From contig JADNYJ010000017.1 in assembly GCA_015501075.1 (NCBI GenBank), positions 186,001-250,000 of the forward strand: DNA of 64,000 nt, read 5' to 3'. A model generated the notes under the pieces. It had not been told where the DNA came from. It saw only the letters and a program-made list of their open reading frames with translations, and searched no databases. Source of the DNA: Gymnopilus junonius (lineage: Eukaryota > Basidiomycota > Agaricomycetes > Agaricales > Galerinaceae). The position numbers and the translations under genes are program-made. Below are positions 44,400-54,192 of the stretch, one piece after another (positions within the stretch are counted from its first letter, which is position 1; each line of letters starts with the position of its first letter).

Positions 44400-46070
44400 C
44401 ATTTTGTTGACGATTCCATCACACCAATATAGTGTGATCCAGATGAGGGACTCACCAATCGAGTGGTGGGTGGAACATCTTCTTCCCCAAAGGAGATATA
44501 CTCCTCATCATCGTCCACATAGGCGAGATCGCCTTGTGACACTACCCCATTCATCTGATTCCAGTCTTCCGCCATAAGCGGTTCGAATCAACTGCCATAT
44601 GAGAAGGATCTGGGGTCAGTGCCCGATAGGGCTCAGGACCAAAGAGATCATTATAGATCTTGGTCGTCATCGACGACCCTGATGCAACATCCTCTGTGGT
44701 GGTGCTACTGTGGATATGCACAGTGCTACTCATTCCCACATTCTCGGCAATCCTACTTGTGCCCGTATTAAGGGCAACTTCCTGAATCTACTCGAGGTGG
44801 CAATAGTCGGGGTAACCCTGATCCGAGACATCAGGTCCGTGATTTCCTAAAAGAGGGGTATGGTGCCATTCCCCGAGTGGGGTTCTTCCAGGCACCTTCA
44901 CGACTTTGTGAGAGGTAATAGTACCTTCCCACTAATCTCAACAACATTTGAGTAGTGGGGACTGGGCGCGATTTCTCTAGTGGTGGGAAATGCCCAATGA
45001 TGTGAGCATAAATGGCTCTTCATCGGAGTCCTCAACAAAGCACGCTGACTTCAGTTTGAAGCCAGAGCAGTGGGTTTCCTCTTAGGATACTCTTTTTCTG
45101 TGAACTGCTGGGGTTACCAGCATTCTGCTGATCAGAGTGGCGTGGTTCGGGACCTTTCGCTTTGATCGCAGTGTTACGCTGTGCATTCGCATTGCTAGCC
45201 TGTTGGTTTTTGGGCTGGCTGTCCTTAGGTGGGTTGAGCTGCTTTGGCACATAGAATGTGCTGTGCTTGGGTTGCTCGTGCTGCTTAAGGTGCTCAAATC
45301 GGGCAGCCCATGTGGTGCGAATGCTGTCAAAGAGGTCTTTCAGTTCCATATTTGGAACTGAATTTTGCCTAGTGAAATCTTCCATCATCTGCTGATAAAC
45401 AGATGCTTCAGATGTGGCATTCGTAGCAAGTAGAAGATTCATGAGTAGGATGAGGCATGCCATGGATTGTGAAACCATGGGTGGATGTTGTTGTGGCAGT
45501 TGTATCATTGACAAATGGGAGACGCCCATAATGAAATTGGAACTTGGCGAGCTGGGGGTTGGGATCAGAGAGATCGATCTTGAGATTCATAAGGACCCTA
45601 AAGTCCTCAAGGGTCTCAACGAACATCTCCTTGGAGTACTTCGTCTTGATCCAGTCCCATGCTTCAGCTGCAGACAGGGTTTTAACCTGGTCCCATATAC
45701 CAGTTTCGAGGCACATGGCCAAAAGGCCAAGCACCTTGGCATTCTTGGAGTTGTAATTCTCCAGTTTATGGTGGTATACTTCTTCAGCAGCAGTCCAGCG
45801 AGAGAAGCGGGCGTTGTACAGGATGATATCACCCTGGGCAGGCCCGGTGGCAGGAGTAGTGTCGGTGGCATGAGTGCCAGTAGGAAAGGCAGGTTCCCTA
45901 ATTGCTTGCTCTGGAGGAGCGGTGAGGGTCCCTTCAAGGATGGCTTTAACGTCCATATGGAGGATGACAGCCTCCATCTTAGATGCCCATTGGCGGTAGT
46001 GATGACCATCAAATTTAGGAAGGTCGGAGGCGGTGAAGGAGATAGAAGTGGTGTTCTTGACTGAAGACAT
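44400..46070 (-). pseudogene. Copia gag
   Basis: Start at 46070 (MSSVKNTTSISFTASDLPKF). UBN2-type copia gag core: FDGHHYRQWASKMEAVILHM, GDIILYNARFSRWTAAEEVY, LGLLAMCLETGIWDQVKTL, AEAWDWIKTKYSKEMFVETL, LMNLKIDLSDPNPQLAKFQF. After 45408 the frame changes and a Gln/Asn/Lys-rich stretch follows (45361-45090, KQLNPPKDSQPKNQQASNAN), then a poorly conserved stretch to about 44400. I could not find an intact CCHC knuckle. Confidence 0.8.
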
Positions 46071-46565
46071 TGTTGGGATGTTTGGATAATTGGATTTCTG
46101 TTAAGAAAAGGGCTGGGTTGCATCAGTGACAGGTGTGTAAGAAGTGTGCTAAATAAGGAAAGCACTGCTAAAAATACCTGTGCCAGACATGGAATTAACC
46201 CCTTAAGGGCAATTTGTCCAGACAGTGCGAGATGTCTGGGCCCACATGACAAGGCCCTATACAATGTTGCGCATGGTAGCGAACAATTGTGGGAGAGCAT
46301 TCTGTCTAGCAACAAACAGCTGTGGTCGATGTTCTGCCTAACGGCGAACTATCTTCCCAGGTAGAAGTAAGCTACAGACCGATGCTAAGCAGGTTCTGCA
46401 CAATGGCGAACAATGCTGGACAGGTTCTGCCTTAAGGCGAACTCAATGTCAAGCAGGTTCTGCCAATGGTGAACAGCATGCTTTGCTATCAGGGCCCATA
46501 ACCTATTGAGCAGCAAGTGGTGCATACAGTGTCAAATACTGTTCTGCATGACGCACTCTGCATAT

Positions 46566-47137
46566 AGGGTTGCCGAAGTTCAGTTCAGTTCAGTTCTTTG
46601 GCCAATTTTCTGAACTGAGAACTGAACTTCCCAGTTCAGTTCAGTTCTCAGTTCGAACCAGTTCGAACTGTTCTGAACTGGCAATGGCCAAAACATAAAA
46701 ATTTCCTTTCATCTGAGGCTTTGAAATAGTAGACAGACTACAGATATGTCTATCTTCTATCATTAGACATTGCTATATGTACAAAACAGTATATTATTTA
46801 CTGATTTTCAAGCATTGGGTAGTGTCATGTAGCTCATGTCCTCACACAATAAATAAAATCATTTTAAGAAATTATTTTATGTCATTTAGTGCTTGGGATT
46901 AGTGCTAAGGAGTTCTCTATACATTATGGGAATCTAATGGTAATTTTTTGATGCCAAAATAATCACTTTTGAAGGTCAAAATTTGATAATTTTAACCACA
47001 CCCAACAAACAGTTCAGTTCAGTTCGAACTGACTGGCCATAGGCCGAACTGAGAACCAGAACTGCATCCGAACTGCAGTTCAGTTCAGCCAGTTCAGGTT
47101 CAAACTGTCAGTTCTGAACTGAACTTCGGCAACCCTA
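46566..47137. mobile_element. hAT-type MITE (TAGGGTTGCC family), intact copy
   Basis: 572 bp with inverted ends TAGGGTTGCCGAAGTTCAGT and complement, flanked by TCTGCATA (46558-46565 and 47138-47145). Subterminal regions are dense in CAGTTC/GAACTG direct and inverted repeats, giving a strong potential hairpin. The AT-rich middle has no ORF. Same family as 1001-2664. Confidence 0.95.
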
Positions 47138-47262
47138 TCTGCATAGTATCGATGTAGCTACTAACTTACCTGGGTTGTGAGAGGCTAGTGCTAAGGTGAC
47201 TACTTAGGCTACTACAGAAGTATGAATGACTTGGATTAGGACGCTGTTTAGAGCATCCTTAT

Positions 47263-48075
47263 GGAATTGGAATTGTGTTTTATTTATATCATAGGCTTGT
47301 TTTACATGACATTGTTTATCGCCTATGTAGTGTGACACGGTATGACTCAGTTAATACTCTAAGTGTCCGTGTTTATCTACTTTTGTTGTTACATCCCGTG
47401 GTTTTTATCTAATCATGGCTTGCGATCCGATATCGCTATCGCTAGGGTTAGGAATGGTCACCCTTGCTACTCCCGGAGTTAAGCTATATATAGCATCCTA
47501 CATCATTCTACGCAACACCCCGTCATGCAGGTAATCGTTGTCGGCAGCGTGATCCTCGGCAGCCAGTTGCCGTTGAATCCTGAGCAGTTTAGTCCTCGCA
47601 GACTTGTCCTTTCGGGTCAGCTTTAGCCGTCTTTGATGTCGGAATGTCAAACTTCCACCTTGTGGTCCAGTTGGTCTTGCAGACAGGGGACTGGTTTACC
47701 AGCCTCGGCAATTACCAGGTCATTTGACCCCGTCCCTATCCTTCTAGCTCCCCACGTGCTTCTCGGCAATACCAGCTTTTCACTGGCAAGGAGAGTAACA
47801 TCACCATAATTTCATCAACAAGGTCAGCAAGCGTGGGTACGTCATTATCGGCCGCTGTGGCTCTATTTGGTCCAACCGCACCTAAGTATACCGACAGCAT
47901 TCTTAAAGCCTTCCCAAACACAAGCTATTTTACCATGGTGTCACCCGGGGGCGTGTGAAATGTCACATGGTGTCTAAAGTGTTTTAACCATGTAACCGGC
48001 AGGGTTCGAACTTGTGTCCTACTGACTAACCTAGGGTTATTCCGCGATGGTGCCACCTGAGCCACCGCGGCCCAC
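47263..48075 (-). mobile_element. tRNA-derived SINE, 813 bp
   Basis: Inserted in the copia LTR with a perfect 13-bp duplication AGAGCATCCTTAT (47250-47262 and 48076-48088). Its minus-strand 5' end (48075) reads GTGGGCCGCGGTGGCTCAGG and contains an A box (TGGCTCAGGTGG) and, about 50 bp on, a B box (AGTTCGAACCC), the pol III internal promoter. The 3' end is a short repeat, ATTCCAATTCC. No ORF. The length is large for a SINE, so the body may be composite. Confidence 0.85.
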
Positions 48076-48340
48076 AGAGCATCCTTATATACCTACAGAA
48101 CATGCAGTGACTAACTATGTATGAGTAATGCATAAGGCAATTACTCAGCTAATTACTATGTAATTACTAATATCTACTCATAAGATGAGTAATACGCTCA
48201 CTAAGTGATCACATATTTTAGTCATATAAGATGACTGTGATACTCTGTCATCACTGGATCTAGTCACATATAGACGCGTCTGATCACACGTGTCATGTGA
48301 GTCATGTGATGTAGTCACGTGGACACTTATCGTGTCAACA

Positions 48341-48566
48341 TTTTTATTTTACTTTACTTTATGCAATGCTAGCATGAGTACCAATGTAGCTAATAATTTT
48401 TCCTGTTCCTCCTACCCGGAGGCAAGCACGATGCGGGGTGTGCGCACTGCGCAATAGTGCCGGCTTTTGTTGTGGCTGGAGTCTGGACCCGGTCTACCGG
48501 TCACGTTCTCGCTTACATTATATCTAATTTCAAACTCAGAATCCGGTATCAGTATTCCCCACAGCC
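48341..48566. other. Boundary region without recognised features
   Basis: T-rich first 40 bp, then unique-looking sequence. It does not continue Gypsy-2 sequence, so it is not the expected other flank of the copia insertion. CpG becomes common again from here. Confidence 0.5.
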
Positions 48567-49293
48567 ATGAGTAACCAGCCCAAAATGGCGCATAAATGGC
48601 ATGATCCAGTAGTCGTTAATGGCTCTAGGATGCCAGTGCTACGACCCAGCATCCTACCTTTGCTTTACGTCCTTCCCCACATGTCTGACTTCTCTGTTGT
48701 TGAGCTCCTTTCTCACGACGACTTCGGTCTTCTCCTTGACAGGCTGAAGCTGCTTCTGGACAACCTTCCTGCACAGCTTCCTGTCAAAAACGGCGGTGAC
48801 TCGGCCTTTGCGCTATTCCTGGATTATCACCCCCGACCTTCTGGAGAAAACGGGCTGCGAAGTATCAACCCTGAGCGAGCAGCTAAAGCGTATCTTTGGA
48901 TGGAATGCTAGGACGACTGGCGGTGGTATAATCATGATTGACGAACGGGGTCCGGCTGTGTCTGCCATGCATGGGGTGTTTGTGGACACGAAGAACCACT
49001 ATAGGTCACCTGGTCCCTGGAAGCTTTTGGTGAGTTCCTACAAAGCAATACCTCACCATCGTCTAATGTTCTCAACTCAGTCACCCGTGTACCCGAAATA
49101 CTAAGGCCATATCATCGGTCCCTGGCATTGCACGTTGTGTTGGTAGATGGTCTCCGCAAACATTCTGTCGGCTTCGAAAAATCCCGTGAAATTATTAATA
49201 AATGGGTTGAGCAGCCTTGGTTAGAGGGCGCAGGATGGGACGATGTTTGGGAAGACATATGTGAAGCAGAGGTCGAGCGCTGGGGTCGTTCAT
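48567..49293 (+). pseudogene. Hypothetical gene, frame-broken
   Basis: Three blocks of protein-like sequence in different frames. Block 1, from an ATG at 48567: MSNQPKMAHKWHDPVVVNGS, PMSDFSVVELLSHDDFGLLL-type leucine-rich stretch, to about 48795. Block 2, shifted by one: ITPDLLEKTGCEVSTLSEQL, GGGIIMIDERGPAVSAMHGV, TKNHYRSPGPWKLL to 49029. A GTGAGT...CTCAG intron (49030-49080) would follow. Block 3: RVPEILRPYHRSLALHVVLV, INKWVEQPWLEGAGWDDVWE, ending ERWGRS at 49293. The phases do not add up, so it is a decayed gene or contains small sequence errors. I do not recognise the family. Codon usage and CpG content resemble the host genes, not the elements. Confidence 0.45.
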
Positions 49294-49339
49294 GACGGTA
49301 TACAATTGCTACTACAAATTAGAATACAGTTTTATACCC

Positions 49340-52300
49340 CTACATGTCCTCCTCATCAGAGATCTGAATTTCATCAGCATTAGCCGCTGGTGCAACAGGA
49401 GCCCCGTTTTGGTCATCCGCAGCCTTCTTGGTGGATGAAACAAATGCAGGGCCATTGGTAGCCTTATGGGCCTGCTGCTCGGCAGCCGCCATAGCATCCT
49501 GGGCCTCCGTGGCAATTTCGTCCCCTTTCTTTGCGCCTTCTCTAGCGCTGATGGTCTGCGCTGCCAGATAGCTCGCCTCCGTGTTGAATTGAGCTTGAAC
49601 ACTCCGCTTGATGCGTAACATCTCTCTGAAGGTGTCTTCAGACCCAGTTTCGATCTCGAACGTGTTCCACTCCGTCCAGAATTGGGGGTTGACACGAGGA
49701 TCGCAGAACTGAGAGGCATGAGCATAGATAGCGCGTGCTCTGTCGATTTCACCAAGTTTGCGTTCCAAAGCTGCGAAACGAAGACACATTTCGGCGGTTT
49801 GGCGATCAGGCAAGACTGAAAATTGGGACGTTAGCAATTGAACTATATGATTTAAACAGCTTGTCGTTCACCTTCCAAGGCTCGTTCGTATATCGGCCGT
49901 GTCGCTGGAAGACCAAAGTTCGCAGTGGCCTTTGCAATGTAAATCGAAAACATCTGAAAATAGTCATAATCAAAATTCCCACTCGAGGATATGTAACCGA
50001 TGTAAGACTTACCTCGAACTTGTCCTCGTCAGCTACCACCTGAGTTGCGCGCTCATAGATCGCCATAGAACGTTTAGCAAGGCCATAATCTTCTTCCAGT
50101 TGAGCATACATGAGAAACAAGGGTTTGGAGGATTTCGAGGGGCATTTTTCCAGAGCTTGTTCGAATAGGTCGCGTGCCCGCTCCAATTTCGAACCGCCCT
50201 ATATCGCTACAATCAGGACTGAACAGGAACAGGGATCAAGGAACGACTTACATATCTCTTCACGAACTTGGAAAGGTAGATATTCCAAATTTCGAAAGAA
50301 ACGGGGAAGGTAAAGAGTTCAACACCCCTCTCGTACACCTTGAAACATTCCTCGAAATATTCGTGCTCTTCGAGGAAAGCAGCGTAATTGATAATGATTT
50401 GGGCATTTGCAATGCGAAGTTCCAGGATCTTGTCATACACAGCCTTGGCTGACTGAACAGTTCCAATAGACTCTTCCAAGTCAACGTAGAATGACCAAAG
50501 CTTCAGGGACTTGAATAGCCGAGCCTGGACAGGCAGTGACTACATATGACCCAATGTTAGTATCAGGACTCCTGGAAGACGAGGAAAGGACGGACATGAT
50601 CGTGGTAGTTGACCTTGGTATTCTTGGGAGTAGCAGTGGCCCTCTGCATAACACGTGCAGCTTCATCATAGTTACTAGCACCACTGTCAGCTCAAGATTC
50701 CCTAGAAGACGTGAAGAACTCATACTCGTGGCGCAATTCCATTTCCGCCCATTCACACCAGATTTCAGCGAGGTCATCGACGGCCTTGAAGTTGACTTTG
50801 GTGCCCTTTTCCAGAATCTTGCGTGAACTGATTAGATCAGGATCTGCTTGACCGCTGACACCCCCCTCTTCGTAAAACTTGGCAAAGTTGACATAGAGCC
50901 GATGGAAATTCGATGTTGCTTTACGGGGGTTGATAGTTTCAAGCGCCTTGGTGTATGTTTTGATAACCTGAAACAAAAAGTTAATGGCCTGCCTGAGCGA
51001 TTGCAAATAAAGCCATACCTGATCATCATCTTCGCCCCACAGCGCCACTCGTTTCTCCCACTCTTGGACATCATTAGGATTCCTCCGTAACATGACATCG
51101 TTAGACAAGAAAGGGCGTCGATCCGTCAAGTTCTCAAGCTCCTTCATACGTAGATCTAAAGAAGCCTCCGTTTCAGCAGTATCTTCTTCGTCTTCGTCTT
51201 CGTCCTCGAGAGCCTGCATCATGGCACTAATCAAGGACTCCAAGAACTCGACATAGGTATCAAAGATTTGCGTAAAGTCCCGTAGCGTCAAGACACTCTT
51301 CAAACCCTTTTCGAACACATCCTTTGCTCTATCAAACTCGCCCCTTTTGATCCAGTAGGTGGCCAACCCCGTCCACAATCGTCCAGCTTGGTCTTTGTAC
51401 ACTGCTAGACCGTCCTTTTGTACAATGTTCTCGATATTAAGTTTTTTCGAATTTGTAGGATCTTCATCTTCTGTATAGGGTTCGGATTTTTTTCCATCGG
51501 CAGTGACAGGGACTGCAGGTCCCGCAAGTCGAATGAGTTGACCATCAGGGCTAGATACAACTGCAGCATTATCAGGCTGTTTTTCTGCATCTTCTTTCGC
51601 AATAGCATTATTGGACGCGTCAGTCTCGTCAACGTCCAAGCCAACCTCTTCTGAAAATCTCTCCACGACTTCTATCCAGTCTTCCAATAGCTGGTAAGGA
51701 CTTTTGCCTTCAGGACTTATGTAATCTCCTCGCGCAGCTTTCCTTGCCAAAGACAACAGGAGTTTCGCAGCTTCCAGCGGCCGAGGGGGCGAATTGCTCG
51801 GGTTAAGCAGTAAATCTGTGAAGCGCTCTGTTAAGCTGGGGTCAACTTTAAGGTAGCGTCGATAAACAGCGACGGTTATTTCTCCGCCTTTTCTTTCGGC
51901 CCATAGAAGATACTGAGTCCAAATACGGGCATGCAATGAAGGAGGTAGCGTTCTTAATGCCCGATCAAACGTCCGTCTCGCGTGTGTGAATGAGATGATC
52001 GAAGGACATCGGGGGTGGAAGAAGACAGACATGTACATTAGCCATAACCGAGGAAGCTGGAAAACCAAGGATATAATATATTAGGTCACTCGACGAGGTA
52101 AAATCACAAATGAACACGAACCTTGGGTAACCACATAAGAGCGCGTTCAAAGGTTGCAATAAGAGATCTCCACTCCTCCCACCCAACGATTGGATCCAGA
52201 GGTGTTTCCCATTCTTCCATATCTTCCAGGGCCTCCTCCAAAGCTTCCTTCATCTCTGGAAACTTTTTCTTACCGCCAGCACGTTTCTTGACCACTTGTT

Positions 52301-52700
52301 TCCCAAGAACGAACGATACGCGCATGGTCAGATAAGACTTCCATAATTTGAATGAATTAGGAAATTGAGTGAGTGCTGCTTCATAGATATATGTCAGACG
52401 TTGTAGGGTCAAACGCGCGAGGGGCGATGCGAGGGGACCAAGAACAGCCTGGACATCTTCCGGAATGTTTGAGGTCCCAAGGTCCTTCTTGGAGAGAACA
52501 ATGTAGTTTTCCCGTGTTGTGTTTATGGCAGTCCACCATGCGCGGAAAGAGTGAGGATTGCGTAACAAGTCCTCTTCACGATGGAGGTCATTTGTCGAGA
52601 TGAGGTCGGGGTGGGTTGTCGGGGTGGCTATGGGGAATGTGAGGGGGAAATATGAGGAGAGCTCCTCCAGCGCGGGCCTCTTCGCTGCCACGGATGGCAT
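49340..52700 (-). CDS. SYF1: Pre-mRNA-splicing factor SYF1 (XAB2 orthologue)
   Basis: Eight exons: complement(49340-49815, 49872-49953, 50013-50198, 50252-50539, 50596-50674, 50726-50967, 51019-52056, 52122-52700), 989 residues in an intact frame. Introns are 51-65 bp GT-AG; the one with GTCCGT (50540-50595) is least certain. The protein is a chain of HAT (half-a-TPR) helical repeats with typical cores: [157 protein letters not shown]. It ends in an Ala-rich, acidic tail ([12 protein letters not shown]). SYF1 is a scaffold of the NineTeen complex in the nucleus, needed for spliceosome activation. The start at 52700 ([20 protein letters not shown]) lies only 90 bp from the head-to-head BET4-like gene. 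Confidence 0.95.
50968..51018 (-). other. SYF1 51-bp stop-free intron of length divisible by three
   Basis: GTATGG...TTTCAG between GATCAG and GTTATC. Retention would add 17 residues ([17 protein letters not shown]) without a stop. Its splice sites and branch-like sequence are normal, and the HAT repeat reads through better without it. Confidence 0.7.
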
Positions 52701-52790
52701 TTTTGGTGGATGTTGGAGAAATACAAGTGTGACCGCTCCCAGTCTCAACTTTCCCACCTCTTGGCGGACCGATCTTATCACCAAACCAAG
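52701..52790. promoter_or_regulatory. Shared SYF1 / BET4-like divergent promoter
   Basis: Ninety bases separate the two start codons on opposite strands. No TATA box was evident. Transcription in both directions must start within this interval or inside the neighbouring 5' ends. Confidence 0.5.
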
Positions 52791-54115
52791 ATGGTATGTG
52801 CAAGTCCCAACTCCCCAAGCCGCCTACTGAACCATGGCCTCTAGCATGGCATTAAGCGCGCACGTCTGACGGAAGAAGAACGCGAGGCCAGAAGGCGTCG
52901 TGAGCTATCAAAGACAGACGAGTTTACCAAACTATCGGATGCAACTCTGGCAAGAGTATGTACCGAAATCATCTTTGTGTTTTCCATCAGACATCTATAA
53001 GAAAAAAGAACGAGACTGGTCTCGCGACGCATTTGATCTTACCACACGACTGCTCCAAATCAATCCAGAGTTCTATACTACTGTTGCATTTCATTCAATT
53101 CACCACCCCTGTGACCTGTGACCTGCCCGGTGAAATGCCAGGTTCACCAGGTGGGCTTGGGACCTGTGACCTACCTAAAATTTCACCAGTCTTACAGAGT
53201 TGTCGTGGTGGACTGGTAGTATGTGTCAAAGTAGTTCAATGACTGCTCTAGGCAGTGGGTTTGATTCTCACCTGATGTGTTCTTTTTCGACTACTTACGT
53301 AGCAATCATCTGTCCGATTTTGGTAGCATGATATCAAACCCAGTTATGAAGACTCGGACATTGACCTCTAAGCCACAAAATACTTAGTTTAACTAATTAC
53401 AGTCTCACAACTTTTATTTCTAGTAATTTAAGAATGCCAGAGTGGCAGTTCACCAGTTCTGGGGTGATTTTTGCGATTTTAAGCGCAAAAATGACCAAAT
53501 TTATGGCCATCAAATGGTTTCGCCACTCAGCCTTGTGACCACGGACAACTGTGACATTTCGCCGATTTTGGAGGGCCTGTGACCCGTGACCGGTGAATTG
53601 AACGAAATGCAACAGTACTGTACTAATTCATTCAATTCGGCGGTCACGGGTCACAGGCCCTCCCAAATTGACGAAAAGTCACAGAGGTCACGCAAAAATC
53701 GGTCAAAAATGCCCCAAAAACACATTCGGAAGGCCAAAAAAGCTTACAAATCCATCAAAATCGCACCAAATATGGTAATTTGCCGAAATCAAAATTTCGT
53801 CAGGTGGGTCACAGGTCACACAGCCTGCCGAATTGAATGAATTAGTACAGTATTTGGAATTACCGTCGCCTGATTCTTCTCAATGGCCTCTTCGTGAATG
53901 CGTAAGTCTTTTCTTACTGCCACCCTCAAAGTTAACCAATCGAATCAGCCCTGCAGAGCTCGTTAAAGACATACTCTTGGATGAGTTGGGCATGACCATG
54001 TCTGCACTGAAAGCCCACCCGAAAGTATACTGGATATGGAATCACCGTAGATGGTGCCTTGAACAAATCCCATATGGTCCTGGACCAGTATCTGAAAGTC
54101 ATATGCTATGGGTCC
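52791..54115 (+). pseudogene. BET4: Rab geranylgeranyltransferase alpha subunit (BET4-like), interrupted and truncated
   Basis: The ATG alone forms exon 1 (52791-52793); the intron GTATGT...CTCTAG (52794-52844) leads to HGIKRARLTEEEREARRRRE, as is common for BET4. After a second intron (from about 52957 to 52990) come KERDWSRDAFDLTTRLLQIN and PEFYT. There a 772-bp insert begins (53080-53851). After it the conserved WNYRRLILLNGLFVN resumes, then an intron (GTAAGT...ATCAG, about 53900-53947) and the second repeat (ELVKDILLDELGMTMSALKA, KVYWIWNHRRWCLEQIPYGP). Prenyltransferase alpha repeats of the WNxRR type form the helical layer that pairs with the beta subunit to prenylate Rab GTPases. Only two repeats are present; after about 54115 the similarity ends, with no further repeats. 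Confidence 0.75.
53080..53851. mobile_element. Two tandem small inverted-repeat elements inside the BET4-like gene
   Basis: Unit 1 (53080-53616, 537 bp) has ends ACTGTTGCATTTC and its complement, each continuing CATTCAATTC or GTTCAATTC. Unit 2 (53617-53851, 235 bp) has ends ACTGTACTAATTCATTC and its complement. They abut without extra bases and share internal GTGACCTGTGACC-like motifs. Removing both brings PEFYT and WNYRR back into one frame (EFYTIWNYRR). No clear target duplication; TA is possible. No ORF of note. Confidence 0.8.
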
Positions 54116-54192
54116 AGGTCAACTTCACCGTCTCCATTCTAGTTGTGACTCGATCTAGTCCCCGTTCAATCCTCGTCCCCATTCGGAATTAG

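Larger units (their letters stand above)
20789..48340 (-). mobile_element. Large nested Ty1/copia element, minus strand
   Basis: 5' LTR on the right (46504-48340, split by two insertions), 3' LTR on the left (20789-21218). Between them gag, protease, integrase, RT and RNase H follow in copia order, split by other elements. Subtracting the RecQ/DUF6589 element, the pogo-like element, the hAT-type MITE and the SINE (with their duplications) leaves about 6.75 kb, with LTRs of 430 and 431 bp. All coding parts carry stops. Target duplications are not convincing: minus-strand flanks are AAAAA upstream of the 5' LTR and GAAAA or AAAAG after the 3' LTR, and only the left flank is Gypsy-2 sequence. 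Confidence 0.85.
46504..48340 (-). repeat. Copia 5' LTR, split by a hAT-type MITE and a SINE
   Basis: LTR pieces 46504-46565, 47138/47146-47262 and 48076/48089-48340 add up to 431 bp once the inserts and duplications are removed. The interior side (minus strand) continues GTTATGGGCCC, which is the probable primer-binding site. The outer end is TGTTGACACGATAAGTG on the minus strand. Confidence 0.88.

Noticed and set aside
45414..46064. Plus-strand 216-codon ORF
   Set aside because: Exactly antisense to the copia gag core, which has clear UBN2-type motifs on the minus strand.
48000..48075. Candidate tRNA gene
   Set aside because: A and B boxes are present but the sequence does not fold into a proper cloverleaf by eye and is bounded by a target duplication; it is the head of a SINE.
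50692..52068. Single 458-codon ORF as a separate gene
   Set aside because: It is the middle exons of SYF1 read through the stop-free 51-bp intron; the upstream start lies in intron 1.
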